DNA of 64,000 nt, taken from contig NZ_JACVQF010000163.1 in the NCBI RefSeq assembly GCF_014534645.1, forward strand, positions 123,667 to 187,666, given 5' to 3'. The position numbers and the translations under genes were made by a program. The notes beneath the pieces are model-generated. The model ran no database searches and was not told where the DNA came from. It was given only the letters and a program-made list of their open reading frames with translations. Origin of the DNA: Streptomyces griseicoloratus. Lineage in GTDB: Bacteria; Actinomycetota; Actinomycetes; Streptomycetales; Streptomycetaceae. Position 1 is the stretch's first letter, and each line of letters opens with the position of its first letter. Below are positions 42,962-51,602 of the stretch, piece after piece.

Positions 42962-44481
42962 CCCGCAACCCGAACCAGCGCACGAGCCGGGACACGACCG
43001 GCGACGACCGGGCCCGAGGCGTGAGCCGAAACCCGAGCACGGAACCGACCCCGGACATGAACCGGGACGCGACCGGCTCCCCGGTCCGGAACATGGGCCG
43101 GGAGGCAGGCGGCGGTCCAACCCGAGGCGTGAGCCGGAACGTGGGCCTGGCCCGGGATGTGGTCCGGGAGGCGGGCGGCTCCCCGGCCCGGGACGCGAGC
43201 CGGGAGACGGGCGGCGGTCCGGTCCGGGACATGAGCCCGGAGGTGGGTGGTGGTCCGGCCCGAGGCGTGAGCCGGAACGTGGGCCCGGCCCGGGACGCGA
43301 GCCGGGAGACGGGCGGCGGTCCGGTCCGGGACATGAGCCCGGAGGTGGGTGGTGGTCCGGCCCGAGGCGTGAGCCGGAACGTGGGCCCGGCCCGGGACGT
43401 GGTCCGGGAGGCGGGCGGCTCCCCGGCCCGGGACACGAGCCGGGTCGCGGCCGTGGGGCCGGGCCGGGGCGTGGGCGCGGGTTCCGCCCGGGACGGGGGC
43501 CGGGGTGCCGGCACCACCCCCCTCCGTTTCGGGTACGGCACCAACGGCCTTGCCGACCTCCGGCTCGACGACGCCCTCGCCCTCCTCGCCGACCTCGGCT
43601 ACGACGGTGTCGGTCTGACCCTCGACCACATGCACCTCGACCCGCTCGCCGGCGACCTGGCCGCCCGCACGCGCCGGGTCGCGCACCGGCTGGACTCCCT
43701 CGGTCTGGGCGTCACGGTGGAGACGGGCGCCCGCTACGTCCTCGACCCGCGTCGCAAACACGGTCCCTCCCTCCTCGACCCGGACCCCGGCGACCGGGCG
43801 CGCCGCACCGACCTGCTGCTGAGGGCCGTGCGCGTCGCCGCCGACCTGGGCGCCCACGCCGTCCACTGCTTCAGCGGCGTCACCCCGCCGGGGACGGACG
43901 AGGAGACGGCCTGGAAGCGCCTCGCGGAAGCCCTCGCCCCGGTCCTGGACGCCGCCGCGGACGCCGGCGTGCCGCTCGCGGTGGAGCCCGAACCGGGCCA
44001 CCTCCTGTCCACCCTCGACGACTTCCACCGGCTGCGGCGCACCCTCGGCGGCCCCGACGCCCTCGGCCTCACCCTCGACATCGGCCACTGCCAGTGCCTG
44101 GAACCCCTCCCGCCCGCCGACTGCGTGCGCGCCGCCGGACCCTGGCTGCGGCACGTCCAGATCGAGGACATGCGGCGCGGCATCCACGAACACCTCCCCT
44201 TCGGAGACGGCGAGATCGACTTCCCGCCCGTCCTCGCGGCCCTCGCCGCCACCGGCTACCAGGGCCTGACCGTCGTCGAACTGCCCCGCCACTCCCACGC
44301 GGGCCCCCACTACGCCGAACGCTCCCTCCCCTTCCTCCGCGAAGCCGCGGCAGCCGCGGCCACCGCAGCCACCGCGGCCACCCCCCGACACCCCCGCACG
44401 GCACCACCGGCCGGCCCCTTCCCGCCGGACGCACCCACCCCGGGCGAGCCCTCCGCCACCCCCGAAGGGAGCACCCCATGA
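42958..44481 (+). CDS. TIM-barrel isomerase with a repetitive disordered N-terminal extension
   Basis: A 507-residue protein. Residues 1 to about 188 are low-complexity Arg/Gly/Pro/Ser/Asp/Val repeats, including two identical 34-residue units (ARDASRETGGGPVRDMSPEV then GGGPARGVSRNVGP). From about 190 an AP_endonuc_2/xylose-isomerase-like barrel follows (LRFGYGTNGLADLRLDDALA, PLAVEPEPGHLL, GLTLDIGHCQCLEP, HVQIEDMRRGIHEHLPFGDG, LTVVELPRHSH), then an Ala/Thr/Pro-rich tail. GTG 42958 overlaps the prenyltransferase stop, supporting this start despite the odd N-terminus; an internal start just before the barrel cannot be excluded. Its stop overlaps the eboA start (ATGA). Confidence 0.85.
   Translation: MTRNPNQRTSRDTTGDDRARGVSRNPSTEPTPDMNRDATGSPVRNMGREAGGGPTRGVSRNVGLARDVVREAGGSPARDASRETGGGPVRDMSPEVGGGPARGVSRNVGPARDASRETGGGPVRDMSPEVGGGPARGVSRNVGPARDVVREAGGSPARDTSRVAAVGPGRGVGAGSARDGGRGAGTTPLRFGYGTNGLADLRLDDALALLADLGYDGVGLTLDHMHLDPLAGDLAARTRRVAHRLDSLGLGVTVETGARYVLDPRRKHGPSLLDPDPGDRARRTDLLLRAVRVAADLGAHAVHCFSGVTPPGTDEETAWKRLAEALAPVLDAAADAGVPLAVEPEPGHLLSTLDDFHRLRRTLGGPDALGLTLDIGHCQCLEPLPPADCVRAAGPWLRHVQIEDMRRGIHEHLPFGDGEIDFPPVLAALAATGYQGLTVVELPRHSHAGPHYAERSLPFLREAAAAAATAATAATPRHPRTAPPAGPFPPDAPTPGEPSATPEGSTP
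43185..43388. repeat. Two identical 102-bp tandem units within a coding array
   Basis: A unit starting GGCCCGGGACGCGAGC spans 43185-43286 and is repeated without visible change at 43287-43388, flanked by partial related units from about 43010 to 43460. The length is a multiple of three, so the frame is kept (34 residues per unit). The identity suggests a recent duplication. Confidence 0.88.
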
Positions 44482-45203
44482 CGAACCCGAGGCCCACGCC
44501 GGGCACCCCGACGCAGGCCACCCCTGCCGCCGGATCCCCCCAGGGCATCACCCCCGCCCTGACCCCGCCGGAAGACCTGCGCGCCGCCCTCGCCGCCCGG
44601 CTCGGCGGAGCCGCACGCGCCTGGCTCGACCAGGCCCTGGACGAGGCCGCGGCGCATCCCGGCGCGCACGGCCCGATCTCCGTGTGGGAGCTGCGCCTCG
44701 CCGAGGCCGGACGCCGCTGCGGCCCCGCCCACGCCGACGCGGCCCGCGTCCTCATCCTGCACGCGGCCGGCGCCGGCACGGACGCCCTGACCCGGGTCTA
44801 CTTCCAGGGAACGGCCGACGAACGCCGCGCCGCCCTGCACGCGCTGCCCCACCTCGTGCCCGGCCCCGACGCCCTCCCCCTGGTCGAGGACGCCCTGCGC
44901 ACCAACGACACCAGGCTCGTCGCCGCCGCCCTCGGCCCGTACGCCGCCCGCCACCTCGACCCCCACCAGTGGCGGCACGCCGTGCTGAAGTGCCTGTTCA
45001 CCGGCGTCCCCGTCGACCAGGTGGCGGAGCTCGGCCGGCGCGCCCGCGGGGACGACGAACTCGCCCGCATGCTCGCCGACTACGCCGCCGAACGCACCGC
45101 CGCGGGCCGTCCCGTCCCCGAGGACCTGCACCGCGTCCTGGCTCTGACCGGATCCGAGCGCCCGTCGCCCGGCACGGCCGACCCCCACGGCAAGGAGTCC
45201 TGA
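44478..45203 (+). CDS. eboA: EboA domain-containing protein
   Basis: A 241-residue protein of the EboA family, with a Pro/Thr-rich start and a helical HEAT-like body (ARAWLDQALDEAAAHPGAHG, ISVWELRLAEAGRRCG, DALTRVYFQGTADERRAALH, QWRHAVLKCLFTGVPVDQV). Its biochemical role is unknown; EboA defines the ebo cluster, reported in cyanobacteria, eustigmatophyte plastids, bacteroidetes and pseudomonads and linked to transport or modification of secondary metabolites. It is coupled to both neighbours: ATGA at its start and TGATG at its end. Confidence 0.85.
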   Translation: MTNPRPTPGTPTQATPAAGSPQGITPALTPPEDLRAALAARLGGAARAWLDQALDEAAAHPGAHGPISVWELRLAEAGRRCGPAHADAARVLILHAAGAGTDALTRVYFQGTADERRAALHALPHLVPGPDALPLVEDALRTNDTRLVAAALGPYAARHLDPHQWRHAVLKCLFTGVPVDQVAELGRRARGDDELARMLADYAAERTAAGRPVPEDLHRVLALTGSERPSPGTADPHGKES

Positions 45204-46051
45204 TGCGCATCTTCGACCCCCACATCCACATGACTTCCCGGACCACCGACGACTACGAGGCCATGCACGCCGCCGGCGTCCGCGCCGTCGTCGAGCCGTC
45301 CTTCTGGCTCGGCCAGCCCCGCACCTCTCCCGACTCCTTCCGTGACTACTTCGACTCCCTGCTGGGCTGGGAACCCTTCCGCGCCGCCCAGTACGGCATC
45401 GCCCACCACTGCACGATCGCCCTCAACCCCAAGGAGGCCAACGACCCGCGCTGCACCCCCGTCCTCGACGAGCTGCCCCGCTATCTCGTCAAGGACCGGG
45501 TCGTGGCCGTCGGCGAGATCGGCTACGACTCGATGACCCCCGCCGAGGACAACGCCCTGGCCGCCCAGCTCCAGCTCGCCGCCGACCACGGACTGCCGGC
45601 CCTCGTGCACACCCCGCACCGGGACAAGCTCGCCGGCCTGCGCCGCACACTGGACGCCGTCCGGGAGTCCGCGCTGCCCGTGGACCGCGTCCTGGTCGAC
45701 CACCTCAACGAGACCACCGTCAAGGAGGCCAAGGACAGCGGCGCCTGGCTCGGCTTCTCCGTCTATCCGGACACCAAGATGGACGAGGCCCGCATGGTCG
45801 CGATCCTGCGCGAGTACGGCCCGGACCAGGTGCTGGTGAACTCCGCCGCCGACTGGGGCAGGAGCGACCCGCTCAAGACCCGCAAGGTCGGCGACCTCAT
45901 GCTCGCCGAGGGCTTCACCGAGGACGACGTGGACCGGGTCCTGTGGCGCAACCCGGTCGCCTTCTACGGTCTCAGCGGGCGCCTGGACCTCGACGTGTCC
46001 TCGCCGGACGCCACCCACGAGGGCAACTCCATCCTGCGCGGCGGGGAGTGA
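45203..46051 (+). CDS. eboB: TatD-type metal-dependent hydrolase (EboB-like)
   Basis: A 282-residue amidohydrolase-fold protein. The metal ligands are seen as HxH in FDPHIHMTSRTTDDY, Glu in VVAVGEIGYDSMTP, His in LVHTPHRDKL and VLVDHLNETTV, and Asp in LVNSAADWGRSD. The substrate is unknown; TatD relatives include nucleases and lactonases. It starts inside the eboA stop (TGATG) behind AAGGAG and ends 3 bp before eboE, so it is part of the same translationally coupled set. Confidence 0.9.
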   Translation: MRIFDPHIHMTSRTTDDYEAMHAAGVRAVVEPSFWLGQPRTSPDSFRDYFDSLLGWEPFRAAQYGIAHHCTIALNPKEANDPRCTPVLDELPRYLVKDRVVAVGEIGYDSMTPAEDNALAAQLQLAADHGLPALVHTPHRDKLAGLRRTLDAVRESALPVDRVLVDHLNETTVKEAKDSGAWLGFSVYPDTKMDEARMVAILREYGPDQVLVNSAADWGRSDPLKTRKVGDLMLAEGFTEDDVDRVLWRNPVAFYGLSGRLDLDVSSPDATHEGNSILRGGE

Positions 46052-46054
46052 GCC

Positions 46055-47260
46055 ATGCGCTTCCGGCACCCCGACGGCTCCACCGTGCACCTCGCCTACT
46101 GCACCAACGTCCACCCCGCCGAGACCCTGGACGGCGTCCTCGCCCAGCTCCGTGACCACTGCGAGCCGGTGCGCCGCCGGCTCGGCCGCGACCGCCTCGG
46201 CATCGGCCTGTGGCTCGCCCGCGACGCCGCCCACGCGCTGGTCACCGACCCCTCCGCACTGCGCGGCCTGCGCACCGAACTGGACCGGCGGGGCCTGGAG
46301 GTCGTCACCCTCAACGGGTTCCCCTATGAGGGCTTCGGCGCCGAGGAGGTCAAGTACCGCGTCTACAAGCCGGACTGGGCCGACCCCGAGCGCCTGGAGC
46401 ACACCACCGCCCTGGCCCGGGTCCTCGCCGGGCTCCTGCCCGACGACGTCACCCACGGCAGCATCTCCACCCTGCCGCTGGCCTGGCGCACCGCCTATGA
46501 CGACGCGCGCGCCGAGAAGGCCCGCGGCGCCCTGGTCACCCTCGCCGAACGCCTCGACGCCCTGGAGGAACTGACCGGCCGCTCCATCCGCGTCGGCCTG
46601 GAGCCCGAACCGGGCTGCGTCGTCGAGACGACACACGACGCCATCGCGCCGCTGACCGCGATCGGCCACGACCGCATCGGCATCTGCGTCGACACCTGCC
46701 ACCTCGCCACCTCCTTCGAAGACCCGCACACCGCCCTGGATGCCCTCACCGCCGCCCGCGTCCCCGTCGTCAAGTCCCAGCTCTCCGCCGCCCTGCACGC
46801 CGAACACCCCCATCTCCCCGAAGTCCGCGCGTCCCTCGCCGCCTTCGCCGAGCCGCGCTTCCTGCACCAGACCCGCGCCCTCACCACTCACGACACCGTC
46901 CGAGCGGGAGGGACCACCGTCGCCGCCGGCCTGCACGGCACCGACGACCTCGACGAGGCACTGACGGGCGACACCCTGCCCGCCGGCGCGCCCTGGCGCG
47001 CCCACTTCCACGTCCCGCTGCACGCGGACCCCGCCGCGCCCCTCACCTCCACGCTCCCCGTCCTGAAGGCCGCACTGACCCGGCTCGTCGGCGGCCCGCA
47101 TCCGCTCACCCGCCATCTGGAGGTCGAGACCTACACCTGGCAGGCCCTCCCGCCCGAGCTGCGGCCGCGCGCCCGCGCCCAGCTCACCGACGGCATCGCC
47201 GCCGAGCTCACCCTCGCCCGCGACCTGCTGACCGACCTCGGCCTCAAGGAACTGCCATGA
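46055..47260 (+). CDS. eboE: EboE, metabolite-traffic TIM-barrel protein
   Basis: A 401-residue protein of the EboE family, a xylose-isomerase-like barrel with its own extended ends. Diagnostic stretches are HLAYCTNVHPAETLDGVLAQ, VVTLNGFPYEGFGAEEVKYR, YKPDWADPERLEHT, VGLEPEPGCVVETT, IGICVDTCHLATSF and the C-terminal RHLEVETYTWQALPPELR. Metal-binding Glu, Asp and His are conserved in the latter segments. EboE is thought to act in the same metabolite-processing/traffic function as the other Ebo proteins; its reaction is unknown. Its stop overlaps the next start (ATGA). Confidence 0.9.
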   Translation: MRFRHPDGSTVHLAYCTNVHPAETLDGVLAQLRDHCEPVRRRLGRDRLGIGLWLARDAAHALVTDPSALRGLRTELDRRGLEVVTLNGFPYEGFGAEEVKYRVYKPDWADPERLEHTTALARVLAGLLPDDVTHGSISTLPLAWRTAYDDARAEKARGALVTLAERLDALEELTGRSIRVGLEPEPGCVVETTHDAIAPLTAIGHDRIGICVDTCHLATSFEDPHTALDALTAARVPVVKSQLSAALHAEHPHLPEVRASLAAFAEPRFLHQTRALTTHDTVRAGGTTVAAGLHGTDDLDEALTGDTLPAGAPWRAHFHVPLHADPAAPLTSTLPVLKAALTRLVGGPHPLTRHLEVETYTWQALPPELRPRARAQLTDGIAAELTLARDLLTDLGLKELP

Positions 47261-48654
47261 CCCGAGCGACCCACCCCGAAGGGCCCACCCCCCTCCTCGT
47301 CCTCGACGTCGTCGGACTCACCCCCCGACTCCTCGACCACATGCCCCACCTCAAGGCGCTCGGCCAGTCCGGCTCCCGCGCGCCGCTGGGCACCGTCCTG
47401 CCCGCCGTCACCTGTGCCGCCCAGTCCACCTTCCTCACCGGCGCCCACCCGAGCGAACACGGCATCGTCGGCAACGGGTGGTACTTCCGTGAACTCGGCG
47501 ACGTCCTGCTGTGGCGCCAGCACAACGGACTCGTCTCCGGCGACAAGCTCTGGGACGCCGCCCGCCGCGCCCACCCCGGCTACACGGTCGCCAACATCTG
47601 CTGGTGGTACGCCATGGGCGCCGACACCGACATCACCGTCACCCCCCGTCCCGTCTACTACGCCGACGGCCGCAAGGAACCCGACTGCTACACCCGGCCC
47701 CCGGCCCTGCACGACGAACTGACCCGGAAACTCGGCACCTTCCCGCTCTTCCACTTCTGGGGGCCCGGCGCGGACCTGGTCTCCAGCCAGTGGATCATCG
47801 ACGCCACCCGGCACATCATGCGCACCCGGCGCCCCGACCTGACGCTCTGCTACCTCCCTCACCTCGACTACGACCTGCAGCGCTTCGGCCCCGACGACCC
47901 GCGCTCCCTGAAGGCCGCCGCCGACCTGGACGCGGCGATGGCCCCGCTCCTCGACGACGCCCGCGCCGAGGGCCGCACCGTCGTCGCGCTGTCCGAGTAC
48001 GGCATCACCCGCGTGAACCGGCCCGTGGACATCAACCGGGCCCTGCGCCGCGCCGGACTGCTGGAGGTGCACACGCAGGACGGCATGGAATACCTCGACC
48101 CGATGGCCTCCCGCGCCTTCGCGGTCGCCGACCACCAGATCGCCCACGTGTACGTCCGCCGCCCCGAGGACCTCGACGCCGCCCGAGCCGCCCTGGACGG
48201 ACTGCCCGGCATCGAGCAGCTCCTCGACGACGAGGGCAAGAAGGCCCACCACCTCGACCATCCGCGCGCCGGCGAGCTCGTCGCCGTCGCGGAGCCGGAC
48301 GCCTGGTTCACGTACTACTACTGGCTCGACGACGACCGCGCGCCCGACTTCGCGCAGCTCGTCGAGATCCACCGCAAACCCGGCTACGACCCGGTCGAGC
48401 TGTTCATGGACCCGCTCGACCCCTACGTCAAGGTCAAGGCGGCCACCGCCCTGGCCCGCAAGAAGCTCGGCATGCGCTACCGCATGGCGGTCGTGCCCCT
48501 GGACCCCTCACCTATTCGAGGCAGCCACGGCCGCCTCCCCGCGAGCGACGACGACGGTCCGCTCCTCATCTGCTCCACCCCCCGCGCTGTCGGCGACCGC
48601 GTAGCGGCCACCGACGTCAAGCAACTCCTGCTCCGGCTGGCCGGACTCGACTGA
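47257..48654 (+). CDS. eboF: Alkaline-phosphatase-superfamily phosphodiesterase (EboF-like)
   Basis: A 465-residue type I phosphodiesterase/nucleotide pyrophosphatase. It has VLDVVGLTPRLLDHMP at the first metal-Asp position, the nucleophile Thr in AVTCAAQSTFLTGAHPSEHG, the metal Asp/His in CYLPHLDYDLQRFGPDD and ALSEYGITRV, and the distal His in AVADHQIAHV. Members cleave phosphate or phosphonate diesters and pyrophosphates. In this operon it could cleave or remove a phosphate from the cyclitol/prenyl intermediate, which is inference. It is the last of six stop-start-coupled genes (40710-48654). Confidence 0.88.
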   Translation: MTRATHPEGPTPLLVLDVVGLTPRLLDHMPHLKALGQSGSRAPLGTVLPAVTCAAQSTFLTGAHPSEHGIVGNGWYFRELGDVLLWRQHNGLVSGDKLWDAARRAHPGYTVANICWWYAMGADTDITVTPRPVYYADGRKEPDCYTRPPALHDELTRKLGTFPLFHFWGPGADLVSSQWIIDATRHIMRTRRPDLTLCYLPHLDYDLQRFGPDDPRSLKAAADLDAAMAPLLDDARAEGRTVVALSEYGITRVNRPVDINRALRRAGLLEVHTQDGMEYLDPMASRAFAVADHQIAHVYVRRPEDLDAARAALDGLPGIEQLLDDEGKKAHHLDHPRAGELVAVAEPDAWFTYYYWLDDDRAPDFAQLVEIHRKPGYDPVELFMDPLDPYVKVKAATALARKKLGMRYRMAVVPLDPSPIRGSHGRLPASDDDGPLLICSTPRAVGDRVAATDVKQLLLRLAGLD

Positions 48655-48770
48655 CGCACGACCCCGTGCGCCGGCCCGAGATCCGACTACCGAGAGTGAA
48701 CCACACGGCACTGACAACGGCCGGTCCCGGCGGGACCGGAACCGGCCACGACCGAGAAGGCAGGCCACTC

Positions 48771-49970
48771 GTGACCCTGTACTCCGACCCCTCCCGCACC
48801 GAGGCGACCGCCTCCGCCGCCGACACCGCGGACGAGGGACTGCGCCGCACCCTCGGTGTGGGCCGGCGCCGCTTCCTCAGCACCTGCACCGCCGTGGCGG
48901 CCGGCGCCGTCGCCGCCCCCGTCTTCGGCGCCGGCCCCGCCCTGGCCCAGGACGCCGACAGAGGCAACCCCCACGAGCCCGGGCGCGGCGGGCAGATCCT
49001 CGTCCCGGCGCACAAGCGCGGCATCATCCTCTACACCGTCCGTGACGCCACCGGCCGCGACCCGCTGGCGACCGACCTGCCCTCCGGCTTCCGCGAGGTG
49101 TTCAAGCAGCTCGCCCGCCACGGCTACCGCCAGGTGGAGTTCGCCGGCTACCGGCAGCACGCCAACGCGCCCGGCGGCGCCAACCTGGAGAGCGTCGAGG
49201 GCGCGAAGCTGCTGCGCTCCTGGCTCGACGAGTACGGCCTGCGCGCCCAGGGCAACCACGGCTTCATCCCGCCGTCCTGGCCGCTGACCACGGCCGACCT
49301 GGACACCTTCAAGAAGCACCTGGAGATCGCCAACATCCTCGGCATGGACCACATGGGCACCGGTGGCGACCCCACCGGCAGCTCCTACCGCGCCGACTGG
49401 GACGTGGCCGCCGACAAGTGGAACGCCATGGGTGAGATCGCCCGCCGCGAGGGCATCAAGCTCTACACCCACAACCACGACAGCGCCTACGGCTTCCTGC
49501 TCGACGGCGGCCCGCTGGACGCCCAGGGCCGCCCGACCCGCAGCTCCGGCATCCGGAAGCTGGAGTACTTCCTCCAGGTCACCGACCCGAAGCTGGTCTG
49601 GCTGGAGATGGACGTCTTCTGGGCGCACGTCGCCCAGTACAAGTTCCACACGTACACCGCCCACGACGGCTCCAGCCGGAAGGACGTCTTCGACCCGGCC
49701 GGCCTGGTCGTCCGCAACAAGAAGCGCTACCCGCTGTTCCACGCCAAGGACGGCGTCGTGAGCACGACCAACGGCATGGGCTACGACATGGTGCCCTTCG
49801 GCACCGGCGTCATCGACTACACGACCTTCTTCTCCCGGGTCGGGCAGCCGAACTACCACAACCCGATGGTCGAGGACGACAACTCGCCGAGCGCCACCGA
49901 CCCCGCGCAGTCGCTGCGGGAGGCCAAGATCAGCTACGACAACATGGCGGCCCTGCGCAAGCGGCGCTGA
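48771..49970 (+). CDS. Tat-exported TIM-barrel sugar isomerase/epimerase-like protein
   Basis: A 399-residue secreted protein. The Tat motif is RRRFLSTCTAVAAGAVAAP (about residues 33-51), with cleavage after ALAQ. The rest is an AP_endonuc_2 barrel (RGIILYTVRDATGRD, GYRQVEFAGY, LRAQGNHGFIPPSW, YTHNHDSAYGFL, WLEMDVFWAH, YPLFHAKDGVV). Secreted members are common beside DUF1080 and Gfo/Idh/MocA proteins that handle keto-sugars. A GTG start at 48771 is chosen because it gives the Tat signal; it is 116 bp after the ebo operon, so a separate promoter is possible. A strong terminator follows. Confidence 0.88.
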   Translation: MTLYSDPSRTEATASAADTADEGLRRTLGVGRRRFLSTCTAVAAGAVAAPVFGAGPALAQDADRGNPHEPGRGGQILVPAHKRGIILYTVRDATGRDPLATDLPSGFREVFKQLARHGYRQVEFAGYRQHANAPGGANLESVEGAKLLRSWLDEYGLRAQGNHGFIPPSWPLTTADLDTFKKHLEIANILGMDHMGTGGDPTGSSYRADWDVAADKWNAMGEIARREGIKLYTHNHDSAYGFLLDGGPLDAQGRPTRSSGIRKLEYFLQVTDPKLVWLEMDVFWAHVAQYKFHTYTAHDGSSRKDVFDPAGLVVRNKKRYPLFHAKDGVVSTTNGMGYDMVPFGTGVIDYTTFFSRVGQPNYHNPMVEDDNSPSATDPAQSLREAKISYDNMAALRKRR

Positions 49971-49978
49971 CCCGGAAA

Positions 49979-50029
49979 ACGGACCGGGCGGCCCTTCCCG
50001 CGCGCTGCGGGAGGGGCCGCCCGGTCCGT
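49979..50029. terminator. Long hairpin terminator between convergent genes
   Basis: Starting ACGGACCGGGCGGCCC and ending GGGGCCGCCCGGTCCGT, this element has a stem of more than 20 bp with TCCCGC/GCGGGA continuing inward. Confidence 0.88.
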
Positions 50030-50096
50030 GTGCAGGAAGCCTCTGATGCGGTCGTTTCGACGGCAGGGACGGTTCGCGGCGTCGGGATCCTCCGGG

Positions 50097-51482
50097 TCAG
50101 GTCGTCTCCTCACCGAGTGGCTGGGGGTTGGGCGTGATGCGCTTGGCCTTCGGCCGCCCCGGCGGGCTGAGGAACAGTGCCACGAAGCCGGCGAAGATCG
50201 AGATGCAGCCCGCCAGGGTGAAGGCACCGTTGTAGCCCCAGGCACCGACGACCACGGCACCCATGCCCGCGCCCAGACCGGAGACGAGCTTGGAGCTGTA
50301 GACCATCCCGTAGTTGGTGGCGTTGTTGTTCTCGCCGAAGTAGTCCGCCGTCAGTGCCGCGAACATCGGGAAGATGGCACCGCCGCCGAAGCCGGAGACT
50401 GCTGAGAAGAACAGGAACAGCGGCAGGTTCTTGATCTCGGCCGACCAGATGATGCCGAACTGGGCGAGGCCCAGGATGGCGCACACGTAGAGCAGGCACT
50501 GCTTGCGGCCGTAGAGGTCGGAGAGCCAGCCGATGACGCCGCGCCCGGTGCCGTTGACGATCGCCTTCAGCGACATCGCGGTGGCCACGATCCCGGCCGC
50601 GAAGCCCGCGTCCTCACCGATGTCGACCTGGAAGGCGATGCCGAAGATGTTCACGCCGGAGGTGCAGGCCAGACAGAACCACATCAGCGCCACCCGGCCG
50701 GTCTTCCACGCCTCCAGCGGTGAGTACTGCTTGACGGCCGGGGGGTTCTTCTCCAGCGAACGCCGGGCCCGCGGGTCCTCCGGCGGGTTCAGCGGGTCGA
50801 CGGAGGCCGGCCACCAGTTCTTCGGCGGGTCCCGGAAGTAGAAGCCGGCGAGAGCCACCATCGCGGCGAGGAAGACACCCGCCGAGACCAGTACCCAACG
50901 GAAGTTGGAACCGTCCATGTAGCCGTGGAAGAGGAAGACGAACGGCACCGAGCCGTAGGCGAAACCGCCGTTGACGAAGCCGGTCTTGCCACCCCTGCGC
51001 TCCGGGTACCACTTGCCGACCATGTTGACGCAGGTCGCGTACACCATGCCCGCGCCCATGCCGCTGAACACGCCGAACCCGATGAAGGCGAGCGCGACAT
51101 GCGGCGCGAACGCCAGCGACAGATAGCCGAGCAGTGTGCCGGCCGAGCCCAGCATCATCGCCCAGCGCGCGGGCAGTTTGCCGTTCTCACGCAGCCGCCC
51201 CGCCGGAAAGGCGACCGCGGCCTGGCAGAACACCCAGGCGGTCATCATCCAGTAGATGCTGCCGCTGGACCAGTGGTGGGCCTCGTGGAGCGTGTCCTCG
51301 GCGGACGCGAACGCGTACTCGGCGGAGGAGATGCCCATCATGCCGACCCAGGGCAGGATCACCATCCACTTGCGCTTGCGCCCCATGATGTCGATGTCGG
51401 ACTCGCCGACACGATAGACGCGCCCGTTCTTGTCGGTCACCTCCCGGTAGGTGGCGACCCGTGTAACGTCGGTGGTTGTCAC
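50097..51482 (-). CDS. MFS oxalate/formate antiporter (OxlT-like), copy 2
   Basis: A 461-residue membrane protein with 12 predicted helices and a 35-residue cytosolic N-terminus. Family stretches are WVGMMGISSAEYAFASAED, MVYATCVNMVGKWYPERRGG, FVNGGFAYGSVPFVFLF, GWLSDLYGRKQCLLYV and SGFGGGAIFPMFAALTADYF. It differs clearly from copy 1 at 25632, with a longer central loop (NWWPASVDPLNPPEDPRARR). It should exchange oxalate for formate beside the CoA-dependent oxalate genes transcribed in the same direction. It starts at a GTG at 51482 behind AAGGGG. Confidence 0.9.
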   Translation of the reverse strand: MTTTDVTRVATYREVTDKNGRVYRVGESDIDIMGRKRKWMVILPWVGMMGISSAEYAFASAEDTLHEAHHWSSGSIYWMMTAWVFCQAAVAFPAGRLRENGKLPARWAMMLGSAGTLLGYLSLAFAPHVALAFIGFGVFSGMGAGMVYATCVNMVGKWYPERRGGKTGFVNGGFAYGSVPFVFLFHGYMDGSNFRWVLVSAGVFLAAMVALAGFYFRDPPKNWWPASVDPLNPPEDPRARRSLEKNPPAVKQYSPLEAWKTGRVALMWFCLACTSGVNIFGIAFQVDIGEDAGFAAGIVATAMSLKAIVNGTGRGVIGWLSDLYGRKQCLLYVCAILGLAQFGIIWSAEIKNLPLFLFFSAVSGFGGGAIFPMFAALTADYFGENNNATNYGMVYSSKLVSGLGAGMGAVVVGAWGYNGAFTLAGCISIFAGFVALFLSPPGRPKAKRITPNPQPLGEETT

Positions 51483-51602
51483 GTTGGTTGCACCCCTTGC
51501 GTCGAAAGTTCTGGCCAGCGCCCCCTGTCCATTGCCTTTCGTGCGCGCACGGGTCCCGGGGCCGGCCGACGCGCACCGTCGGCCGCCCCCCGCTGCCTCA
51601 GC

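Noticed and set aside
44684-46051. A 455-codon frame overlapping eboA and eboB
   Set aside because: The first half is a Pro/Arg-rich out-of-frame reading of eboA. Only the part from 45203 is a real protein (TatD-like), and it has its own ATG and ribosome site.
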